Assembly (NCBI RefSeq): GCF_900103345.1
Contig: NZ_LT629702.1
Coordinates: 620,001 to 684,000, forward strand
Direction of reading: 5' to 3'
Source: Pseudomonas azotoformans
Lineage (GTDB): Bacteria > Pseudomonadota > Gammaproteobacteria > Pseudomonadales > Pseudomonadaceae
Length of the DNA: 64,000 nucleotides
Position 1 is the stretch's first letter. Every line of letters starts with the position of its first letter. The notes beneath the pieces are model-generated. The model ran no database searches. It was not told the DNA's origin and saw only the letters and a program-made list of their open reading frames with translations. The position numbers and the translations under genes were made by a program. Positions 1-7,655 of this stretch are shown one piece after another.

Positions 1-1
1 G

Positions 2-3000
2 GCGGCGGTATTCGACAGCGCGGGCAACGTGCTGTTTGCCGCAGGCACCTTGCTGAGCCAGGCGCAGACCCTGGTCAGCGGGTCACAGCTGGACGCCGGC
101 AGTCTGTTGACCCAGAACACGTTGTTGAAGGCGATGACCTGGCCCAAGGGCGTGCCGCTGCCGCAGAATTTCCAGGCGCTCGGCCCCACCCAGAACGTGG
201 TGACCCTGGCCCGCGATTTGCTGTTGCCCAAGGGTGCACTGATTCCTTCCGGTACCAACGTCAAGTTGCTCAACGATGCGACATCGGTTGAGCTGCGTCC
301 CGAAGTGGCGGGGCGCCAGGGTCGGAACTGGGCCATTGCACCGATGCTGGCCGAGGGTTCGCAGTCGTGGTCGCTGCGGCTGGTGGCGGGCGCCGACACC
401 GAGGCGGCCGACAGTCGTCTGTTGCAACCTCATCCCACAACCGGTGACCTGCGCCTGGCGGACAGTCACTACGGAATGTTCGCCAAGGAGCTGCCATCCC
501 AGGTCGTGCAAACGTGGTCTGCGGCCGGGGTCGAGCTGCTGGCGAGCCTGGGCAAGGACGTCAAGGTGGGTGACCCGATCGAACAGTCGCTGCTCGATGA
601 GTTGGGCGGCGGTCCGATCGCCGATTTCTGTGCGGGTTCGCCGGAATACTGCGCGGTGAAGCCATCGTTTGTCTGGACCGCCCAGGCGGTGGCGGACCTG
701 GCCGAGTACGGCCTGACGGAAGGCGCGCCGATTACCGATGCATTCCTGGCGCAATTCAACACCACCACCACGCAGTTCTGTGCGGATAACCCCGCTTACT
801 GCCTTTCCCAATCGGTCAAGGAGTTCGGTGCAAGCCCCGCCGCGACGCGCTTCAGTGTGATCCGCACAGGCACCGGCGATCTGGAGTTGTTGAGCGCCGG
901 CAACCTGAGCATGGACTCGCTGTACGGGGTGTACACCGCCGGCACGTCGTCTGCCGCCACCTTCGCGGGCGACCCGTACAACCAGCCCAAGTCCAAAGGC
1001 CGGGGCAAGACCGTGCTGAACGACGAGGGCAGCTATTTCGAGCAATTCGTCAACGCCAGCCCCACCAGCCTGTACCGCGCCTGGTATCCGCAAGCGGGCG
1101 GCAACCTGAACGTGAAGGTGGGTGGCAACCTGACAGGCAATATCCTCAACGTCACCGCTTCCGCGCCTGGTCGGCCAAACCCTCTGGATACCGGCTTCGA
1201 TTCGGCCAGTGTCGGCAACTGGTTGTGGCGCCAGGGCAGCGGCACTGTCGATACGGGCGGGGCAGCGCAGCCTACGGCCTGGTGGATCAATTTCGGCAGT
1301 TACACCGCGACCGCCACAGCTGACCAACTGGTGGGCTTTACCGGTTTCGGCACCTTGGGCGGCGGCGATGTGGATGTGCGGGTAGGCGGTGACGCCGGGA
1401 TGCTTCGCTCGCTGGCCGGCAATGCCATGGCGGCCAATGCCAACCCACGCAGCCAGGGCTTGGTGCTGGCGGTCGGCAGCACCGGGCGGGTGGCCAGTGA
1501 TGGCAGCCTGCAACTCACCGGTGGTGGGGACCTGCGGGTGCATATCGGCGGGGCGCTTAACCCTGAAAGCCAGCTTGATAGCAGCAGCTTGAACGGCACA
1601 CTGGTGGACCTGCGCGGTAACGCTCAACTGCTGGGCGGCGCCTCGGGCCGGATAGAGTTGCAGTATGGCATTGCCAATACCGACCACAGCCCGGGTGAAG
1701 TGCGGGCGTTCGACGCGTTGCAGGCCACCCGGGGGCTGACGCGCGGCGGCATGGTGCTGGTGCCGGGTGATGCGACGTTCAGCCTGGCGACCTTGGGCGA
1801 CCTGGCGTTGCAGAGCGTGATCGACCCCGGCCGGGTGTTGCTGCCCAACAGTTCGTCATTTGTCCGGGGGCAGGAGCACGGTCCAGGCACCAGTTGGTTC
1901 TCGCTGTGGACCGGGCAAACGGCGATCGACCTGTTTTCTGCCGGCGGCAACCTGTCGCCCAATTCCACGGGGCTGGCCTCTGACCTGGCGGTGGTCTATC
2001 CGTCGATCCTGCGTGCGACGGCCGCCAGCGGCAGCCTGTACTACGGCAAGGCGGGTAGCTCTTCCTTGACCGACAACGATTACAAGTTTCCGTTGTTGCT
2101 TGCTCCGGGCGTGAACGGCCAGTTGCAGTTGCTTGCCCATGATTCGATCTATGCCGGCGGCACGCTCGTGAGCCAATCGGCAGCTGATCCAGCGATCATG
2201 GCCACGCCTTGGCAACCGGCATTTGTCGGTAGGCTCGGTACCGACATCAAGCCTGTCGCCAGCAACCTCTCGCCAAACGGCAGTTCCGACAACGTCCCGC
2301 TTCTACCACTGTTTGTGTTTGGTTCCGCCAGCGCGTCGACCAGCGGTTATGCTCCGGCCTCCGCTGCGCGTTTCTACGCATTGACCGGTGACCTGGTGGG
2401 TGTCAGCAGTGGGCGGATCATCTCGTTTGGGGTCAACCCCGGCGATCTGCATCAAGGGCAGACCTGGTACGAGGGCGGTGGTGCCGTGTGGATGATGGCA
2501 GGCCGGGATATTGTCAGCAGTGGCAGCCTGTTTGACCGAATCAGCGGTTACCAGAGAGAAACGTCCATGGGCAACCTGTTTGTCCATAACAGCCCCACCG
2601 ATATCTCCATCGTGTCTGCCGGGCGCGACATCCTCTACAGCAACTTCCAGGTCGCCGGGCCGGGCGCGTTGGAGCTGACGGCCGGGCGCAATATCCAGAT
2701 GGACGACAAAGTCAGTGTCACCAGCCTCGGCCCCGTAGCCTCGGGCGATAACCGCCCCGGCGCGAGCATTGTCATGCAAGCTGGCGTCGGCCCCGACGGC
2801 CCGGATTACCGTCGTTTCGTCGAGGCCTACCTGGACCCTGCGAACCTGGCGCAACCCGGTGAGTCGTTGCAGGGCAGCAAGGTGGCCAAGACCTACGAAA
2901 AAGAACTGGTCGGCTGGCTCGCCGAGCGCTTCGGGTTTGTCGGTGATACCGATCAGGCCCGCGCCTACTACGCCGCCTTGCCTGACGAGCAACAACGTAT

Positions 3001-4000
3001 GTTTGCCCGCAACCTGTACTTCGCCGAACTCAAGGCCGCCGGCCGTGAGTACAACCAGGACGGCAGTGTGCGCCAGGGCAGTTACCTGCGTGGTCGTGCG
3101 GCCATCGCCGCGCTGTTTCCGGCCAAGGACGTAGCTGGCAACCCGATCACCTACAAAGGCGACATCACCCTTTTCGGCGGCGCGGGGGTACACACCAACT
3201 TCGGCGGTTCGATCCAGATGCTCACGCCGGGCGGCAGCCAGACCTTCGGTATCGAAGGCGCGGCACCACCGTCCACGGCGGGGGTGATCACCCAGGGCGC
3301 GGGGGATATCCAGCTGTATTCCCTGGGCAGCATCCTGCTGGGCCAGAGTCGCATCATGACCACCTTCGGCGGCTCGATCATGGGCTGGACCAGCGAAGGC
3401 GACATCAACGCCGGGCGCGGCTCCAAGACCACTGTGGTGTATACGCCGCCCAAGCGTGTGTATGACAACTGGGGCAACGTCGGCCTGTCGCCGTCGGTGC
3501 CGAGTACCGGTGCGGGGATCGCCACGCTCAACCCGATTCCTGAAGTGCCGGCGGGGGACATCGACCTGATTGCGCCGCTGGGCACCATCGATGCCGGCGA
3601 GGCGGGGATTCGGGTGTCCGGCAACGTCAATATCGCCGCCTTGCGCGTGGTGAACGCGGCGAATATCCAGACCCAGGGCAAATCGTCCGGGGTGCCGGTG
3701 ACCGCCAGTGTCAACACCGGCGCGATGAGTTCGGCCAGCGCGGCCGGTGCGGCGGCGTCCCAGGCCGCGGAAGACGCGGCGCGCAGCCAGCAGGCGGCAT
3801 CCAGGCAGGGCAGGCCGTCGATCATGACCGTGGAAGTGTTGAGCCTGGGCAACGAACCGTTGCCGCAAGAGCCTGCACCGGCGCAGAAAACCTCGGGTTA
3901 CAACCCCGACAGCCCGGTGCAGGTGCTGGGCGCAGGGCCGCTGAGCGAACAGGCGCGAGCGCGGCTGACCGATGAGGAGCGCAAGCAGATCAGTTTGTAA
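2..4000 (+). CDS. pdtA: Haemagglutinin-like TpsA exoprotein, C-terminal part (5' end outside window)
   Basis: This is the C-terminal 1,332 codons of a very large secreted protein; the frame is open from base 2, so the start lies upstream. The sequence is rich in Gly, Ser, Thr and Asn with repeated GGNL, AGRDI and GGDVDVRVGG-type turns, as expected of a filamentous-haemagglutinin beta-helix. The C-terminal third resembles the DUF3739 region of haemagglutinin-family exoproteins. The last 100 residues are Ala/Gln-rich and low in complexity. A strong terminator follows. TpsA proteins cross the outer membrane through a cognate TpsB pore, and a TpsB gene lies about 2 kb downstream. The symbol rests on synteny recalled from the P. 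aeruginosa pdt locus. The N-terminal TPS signal is not in view. Confidence 0.88.
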   Translation, partial: AAVFDSAGNVLFAAGTLLSQAQTLVSGSQLDAGSLLTQNTLLKAMTWPKGVPLPQNFQALGPTQNVVTLARDLLLPKGALIPSGTNVKLLNDATSVELRPEVAGRQGRNWAIAPMLAEGSQSWSLRLVAGADTEAADSRLLQPHPTTGDLRLADSHYGMFAKELPSQVVQTWSAAGVELLASLGKDVKVGDPIEQSLLDELGGGPIADFCAGSPEYCAVKPSFVWTAQAVADLAEYGLTEGAPITDAFLAQFNTTTTQFCADNPAYCLSQSVKEFGASPAATRFSVIRTGTGDLELLSAGNLSMDSLYGVYTAGTSSAATFAGDPYNQPKSKGRGKTVLNDEGSYFEQFVNASPTSLYRAWYPQAGGNLNVKVGGNLTGNILNVTASAPGRPNPLDTGFDSASVGNWLWRQGSGTVDTGGAAQPTAWWINFGSYTATATADQLVGFTGFGTLGGGDVDVRVGGDAGMLRSLAGNAMAANANPRSQGLVLAVGSTGRVASDGSLQLTGGGDLRVHIGGALNPESQLDSSSLNGTLVDLRGNAQLLGGASGRIELQYGIANTDHSPGEVRAFDALQATRGLTRGGMVLVPGDATFSLATLGDLALQSVIDPGRVLLPNSSSFVRGQEHGPGTSWFSLWTGQTAIDLFSAGGNLSPNSTGLASDLAVVYPSILRATAASGSLYYGKAGSSSLTDNDYKFPLLLAPGVNGQLQLLAHDSIYAGGTLVSQSAADPAIMATPWQPAFVGRLGTDIKPVASNLSPNGSSDNVPLLPLFVFGSASASTSGYAPASAARFYALTGDLVGVSSGRIISFGVNPGDLHQGQTWYEGGGAVWMMAGRDIVSSGSLFDRISGYQRETSMGNLFVHNSPTDISIVSAGRDILYSNFQVAGPGALELTAGRNIQMDDKVSVTSLGPVASGDNRPGASIVMQAGVGPDGPDYRRFVEAYLDPANLAQPGESLQGSKVAKTYEKELVGWLAERFGFVGDTDQARAYYAALPDEQQRMFARNLYFAELKAAGREYNQDGSVRQGSYLRGRAAIAALFPAKDVAGNPITYKGDITLFGGAGVHTNFGGSIQMLTPGGSQTFGIEGAAPPSTAGVITQGAGDIQLYSLGSILLGQSRIMTTFGGSIMGWTSEGDINAGRGSKTTVVYTPPKRVYDNWGNVGLSPSVPSTGAGIATLNPIPEVPAGDIDLIAPLGTIDAGEAGIRVSGNVNIAALRVVNAANIQTQGKSSGVPVTASVNTGAMSSASAAGAAASQAAEDAARSQQAASRQGRPSIMTVEVLSLGNEPLPQEPAPAQKTSGYNPDSPVQVLGAGPLSEQARARLTDEERKQISL

Positions 4001-4032
4001 GGCTGTGGAAAGGACCTCTCGATGTACCGTTC

Positions 4033-4060
4033 GGGGCGATCAATGATCGCCCCTTTTTTT
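4033..4060 (+). terminator. Rho-independent terminator of the TpsA gene
   Basis: GGGGCGATCA (4033-4042) pairs with TGATCGCCCC (4044-4053) and is followed by seven T residues. It lies 33 bp after the TpsA stop codon. It separates transcription of the exoprotein from the Lrp remnant downstream. Confidence 0.9.
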
Positions 4061-4083
4061 GCGCCGGGTACAGGTTCAGTGCT

Positions 4084-4494
4084 TCAGGGCTGTCTGCCAC
4101 CCGTTGTTATCGGCGGATTCGCCGCATGGAGCGCGCAGGGATCATCAAGGCCAAGGTAGCGGTGTTGGATGAACGCAAATTGGGCATTCAAGTGACGGCG
4201 TTTTTCCTGATCAAGCTGGACAGGGACAGCCAGGATATTGACCGCAAGATGCAGCACATCCTGTCGGCTCATCCGCAGATTCAGGATTGTTACTTGATGA
4301 CCGCGGAGTTTGATTTTGTGATGGTGGCGAAGTTTCGGGATGCTGCGGAGTACACCGAGTATATCTATCGGTTTCTGGAGACTTATCGGGATATTCCGAT
4401 TCGGACTTATTCTTCTACGTTGGTGGTTCGGACGGTCAAGAAGTCTTATGAGTTGCCGTTGCAGGGCGTTGGGTTTTGTTCTCGGGGTTGAGTA
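4084..4494 (+). pseudogene. Truncated Lrp/AsnC-family regulator (ligand-binding half only)
   Basis: The frame encodes the end of an Lrp-type helix-turn-helix (SGLSATRCYRRIRRMERAGII, read without requiring an ATG) and then a full RAM-type ligand-binding domain (about residues 10-115 counted from the ATG at 4126). Lrp proteins are about 150-165 residues and start with roughly 25 more residues that form the first DNA-binding helices. Those are missing here. The homology begins just after the TpsA terminator, with no ribosome-binding site before the internal ATG at 4126. I read it as a 5'-deleted remnant. A short protein with only the RAM domain could still be made, but nothing visible supports it. 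The 3' end lies against the large inverted-repeat element. Confidence 0.75.
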
Positions 4495-5232
4495 CATATC
4501 CGTTTCTTCGGTAACGGCTACTTATGGTTCCGCTCTTACAGCGGCTCACTTTTGGAAAGGCCCAAAAGTAAGCAAAAGGCCTTCGCCCCAACACTCGGCA
4601 CCTCGCCTAGGCTCGGTGTGCCCTCACTCCGGCTTGAATCCGTGGGCCGCCGCAATGGGCCATCCATGGCCCAGTGCGGCTAACCCGGCGTCCTGCCGGG
4701 TTACCCACGGATTCAAGCCTGCGTTCGGCCAGCGTGTTTGACGGGGCGATCGCAGATCAAAAGCAAGAGCGCGGCGGCCTTAGAGCCGACCGGATTGTAT
4801 GGCCGGTACTCGGTCAAAGTGTGGGAGGGGGCTTGCCCCCGATGGCAGTGGGTCAGTCACTGATGAGTTGGCTGACACACCGCCATCGGGGGCAAGCCCC
4901 CTCCCACAGTTTGATCTCCATACATCAGTTAGATATCCGCCTGCTTTTGATCTGGCTTTTGATTTTGATCTTAGGCGCCCCGTCAAACACGCTGGCCGGA
5001 ATTCGGCAGGGATTTGGGGGGTAAACCGGCAGGGATGCCGGTTTAGCCGCCCCGCGCCATGGATGGCGCGGGGCGGCGGCCCCCCAAATCCCTGTCGGAT
5101 TACGGGCACACCGAGCCTAGGCGAGGTGCCGAGTGTTGGGGCAAGAGCGTTTTGCTTACTTTTGCGCTTTTCAAAAGTGAGCCGCCGTAAGGGCGGAACC
5201 CTAAGTAGCCGTTACCTAAATAACGGATATGT
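4494..5232. repeat. 739-bp nested inverted-repeat element, non-coding
   Basis: The outer arms (4494-4623 and about 5104-5232) are imperfect inverted copies that start with ACATATCCGT and share long stretches such as CACTCGGCACCTCGCCTAGG. Each arm then carries its own, unrelated hairpin: 4633-4646 pairs with 4704-4717 on the left, and 5007-5021 pairs with 5080-5094 on the right. Inside these is a perfect 22-bp inverted pair, 4727-4748 with 4976-4997. A REPIN sits near the centre. No convincing coding frame is present; the open frames across it are palindrome shadows. It resembles the long dispersed intergenic repeats reported in P. fluorescens genomes, but I cannot assign a family name. Confidence 0.85.
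4820..4910. repeat. REPIN (two inverted REP sequences)
   Basis: GTGGGAGGGGGCTTGCCCCC at 4821-4840 is answered by the inverted copy GGGGGCAAGCCCCCTCCCAC at 4888-4907. The spacer is about 47 bp. It is nested in the middle of the 739-bp inverted-repeat element. Confidence 0.92.
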
Positions 5233-5385
5233 CCCCAAAAAAATGCCCCCCACCCAATCAAAAATGAAGCTTTCATGACAAAAGTTCGGTAGCCCATGGC
5301 CACTCCCGTCTCCTCTGTGTAACGCGCTTGAGCCCACCAGAAAGGTGAGCTTTTCAGCCGCAAGCAGGATGCCAGGAGTGGGGCG

Positions 5386-5988
5386 ATGGGAACTATGGAA
5401 CGTTACTCGAAAGTGGGCATGCAGGAGCTCGACCAGCGCCTGTCGAAGATCGTCGAAGCAGCGCGTAAGAAGCCGGTGTCGGTCTATCGCTATGGCGCGC
5501 CCTGGGTATGGATCGTCTCCCAGGACGACTGGCAGGGCGCCCGCAAGGAAGTCTCAAGCTACATCCCGGCCGGCCATTCCCTGGTATTGCTGCGCCCACA
5601 GATCGATGAAGTGCTCGACCAGCACCGTGACTGGCTCACCGCCGAACCCGCGATGTCGATCCCTGCGCAGACCGTGCTGCAGATCCTGCTGCTGCAACTG
5701 CTGTATTCGGTGCCCAGCGAGCAGCAACTGCATGAACAGCTCAACTACAACCTGCTGTTCCGCTGGTTCGTCGGCCTGGACCTCAACCAGAAGGTCTGGA
5801 GCGTTCATGTCTTGACGCGAGACATCGCCACGCTGCTGAACAACCCGCGTGCGGTGCAACTCATCCAGAAAATCATCGGTGACGTGTTTTGTGGCGCCTT
5901 GCTGCACATGCCGGAGTTCTCCTTGAACTTCGCCCTGTTGCACACCTGGCTGGCACGCCACGGCAACACCGCGATCACCAGCAATTGA
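5386..5988 (+). CDS. phdA: PhdA-like protein: Phd/YefM-like N-terminus joined to an IS5-type transposase N-terminal domain
   Basis: The protein has 200 residues. Residues about 4-55 look like a Phd/YefM antitoxin fold (SKVGMQELDQRLSKIVEAA, then KPVSVYRYGAPWVWIVSQDDW). Residues about 75-140 look like the DUF772 N-terminal domain of IS5-family transposases (LLLQLLYSVPSEQQLHEQL, then FRWFVGLDLNQKVW). No catalytic DDE domain follows, so it cannot be an active transposase. An AGGAG about 9 bp upstream supports the ATG at 5386. It lies between the TpsA and TpsB genes, as PA0691 (phdA, linked to eDNA release and biofilm in P. aeruginosa) does as I recall. The transposase-like part is seen in the sequence; a regulatory role is inferred. 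Confidence 0.78.
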   Translation: MGTMERYSKVGMQELDQRLSKIVEAARKKPVSVYRYGAPWVWIVSQDDWQGARKEVSSYIPAGHSLVLLRPQIDEVLDQHRDWLTAEPAMSIPAQTVLQILLLQLLYSVPSEQQLHEQLNYNLLFRWFVGLDLNQKVWSVHVLTRDIATLLNNPRAVQLIQKIIGDVFCGALLHMPEFSLNFALLHTWLARHGNTAITSN

Positions 5989-6047
5989 GCAGGCCGTACG
6001 CCGGGCATTCGGCGGCGGTGCAAACAATCAGACAGTCAGGGGGCGGT

Positions 6048-7631
6048 GTGGAGCATCTGTTCAAATTAACGCTGGCGCTGTGTTGCGTGACGCTGGGGAG
6101 CCTGGCGCAACCGGTGTTGGCCGAGGAAGAGGCGGCGGCGCGCAAGGTCGACGTCAACGAGTACTTCGTGCGCGGCAATACCGTGCTCGATGCGGCGACG
6201 ATCGAGGAGGCGGTGTACCCGTTCCTCGGTCCGCAAAAGACTCTGGGCGATATCGAAGGCGCCCGCGATGCATTGCAGAAGATCTACCAGTCGCGTGGCT
6301 ACCAGTCGGTGTTTGTCGAGCTGCCGGAGCAGAAGGTCGATGACGGCATCGTCTACCTGCAAGTGAGCGAAACCAAGGTTGGCCGCGTACGGGTGGTCGG
6401 TGCCAAGCACTATTCGCCGGTGGAAATCCGCGAGCAGGTGCCGGCCCTGGAGGAGGGCGCAGTGCCGGACTTTGCCACGGTGCAAACCCAGTTGGCTGGC
6501 CTCAACCGCAGCGCCGGGCGCCAGGTCACGCCGCTGGTGCGCGAAGGCCAGCGCCCGGGCACGATGGATGTGGATCTGCAGGTGGAAGACCAGAATCCCT
6601 GGCACGCCAGCCTCGGCCTGAACAACGACTACAGCGCCGACACCGAGAAGCTGCGTTCGGTCGCCACGCTGGGTTACGACAACCTCTGGCAACTGGGCCA
6701 CAGCATTTCCCTGACCTATTTCACCGCGCCCCAGGACACCGACAACGCCAAGGTCTGGTCCGGTTCCTACAGCGCGCCATTGAACGAGCGCTGGACCTTG
6801 CAGTTCTCCGGTTACCAGTCCGACAGCAACATCGCCACCATCGGCGGCAGCAACGTGTTGGGCAAGGGCCATTCCTATGGCGTGTCGGCCATCTACAGCC
6901 TGCCGGCGGCGGGCAATTGGGCCAACTCCTTCTCGTTCGGCGTCGACTTCAAGGACTTCGACGAGCAGATGAAATTCGGCTCCAGCAGCGACCAGGTGCC
7001 GCTCAAGTACGCACCGTTCACCCTTGGCTACAACGGCTATCGCTACACCGAGCAATCCCAACTGGGGCTCGGCTTGAACCTGATCGTCGGCACTCGCGCG
7101 TTCTTCGGCTACGGCAGCGATGCCGAAGAGTTCGACTACAAACGCTACAAGGCCAGCGCCAGTTTCGCCGTGCTCAAGGGCGACCTCAATTACACCTACA
7201 CCTTCGCCAATGATTGGCAGTCGGCAACCAAGGGCGGTTTCCAGCTCGCGTCGGGGCCGCTGGTTTCCAACGAACAGTATTCCGCCGGCGGTGCTACCTC
7301 GGTGCGTGGTTACCTGGCGGCGGAGCGCACCGGGGATGAGGGCTACTTGCTTTCCCAGGAGCTGCGCACGCCGTCCCTGGCCAAGTTCCTCGGCAGTTAT
7401 GTGCAGGAGTGGCGCTTCTATGCGTTCGCCGAGGGCGCGCGCATGCGCCTGCATGACCCGCTGCCCGAGCAAGAAGACGAATACAGCCTGGCCAGTGTCG
7501 GCCTGGGCACCCGCGCCAGTTTGAGCAAATGGTTGTCCGGCAGCCTGGATTGGGGCTACCCGCTGCTCGATGGACCGAACACCCAGAAACAGGACTCGCG
7601 ACTGCACTTCAGTGTGCAGGCGACTTTCTGA
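6048..7631 (+). CDS. pdtB: TpsB outer-membrane transporter (ShlB/FhaC/HecB family)
   Basis: The predicted protein has 527 residues. I start it at GTG 6048, after AGGGGG, because this gives a clean signal peptide (LTLALCCVTLGSLAQPVLA) and avoids a 100-bp overlap with the previous gene. A ShlB-type POTRA domain covers about residues 30-105 and a second POTRA about 108-180. The rest is a 16-strand-type beta barrel with alternating aromatic residues and the conserved VRGY motif (about residue 418). It should export the upstream haemagglutinin-like protein across the outer membrane. It is followed after 24 bp by the energy-module genes, which suggests one operon. Confidence 0.92.
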   Translation: MEHLFKLTLALCCVTLGSLAQPVLAEEEAAARKVDVNEYFVRGNTVLDAATIEEAVYPFLGPQKTLGDIEGARDALQKIYQSRGYQSVFVELPEQKVDDGIVYLQVSETKVGRVRVVGAKHYSPVEIREQVPALEEGAVPDFATVQTQLAGLNRSAGRQVTPLVREGQRPGTMDVDLQVEDQNPWHASLGLNNDYSADTEKLRSVATLGYDNLWQLGHSISLTYFTAPQDTDNAKVWSGSYSAPLNERWTLQFSGYQSDSNIATIGGSNVLGKGHSYGVSAIYSLPAAGNWANSFSFGVDFKDFDEQMKFGSSSDQVPLKYAPFTLGYNGYRYTEQSQLGLGLNLIVGTRAFFGYGSDAEEFDYKRYKASASFAVLKGDLNYTYTFANDWQSATKGGFQLASGPLVSNEQYSAGGATSVRGYLAAERTGDEGYLLSQELRTPSLAKFLGSYVQEWRFYAFAEGARMRLHDPLPEQEDEYSLASVGLGTRASLSKWLSGSLDWGYPLLDGPNTQKQDSRLHFSVQATF

Positions 7632-7655
7632 CTTTTTCTTCCGGAGACTCCACCC

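Noticed and set aside
83-1687. Long minus-strand frame (534 codons) opposite the TpsA gene
   Set aside because: It is an antisense shadow of a GC-rich coding region with biased composition and no family resemblance. The plus-strand frame is clearly haemagglutinin-like.
4499-5363. Open frames across the palindromic element (for example 4674-5024 and 4799-5278)
   Set aside because: They run through inverted repeats and a REPIN, lack ribosome-binding sites and resemble the usual palindrome-derived false frames.
5559-5800. Intact IS5-family insertion sequence
   Set aside because: Only the N-terminal DUF772-like domain is present. There is no DDE catalytic domain, terminal inverted repeats or target duplication.
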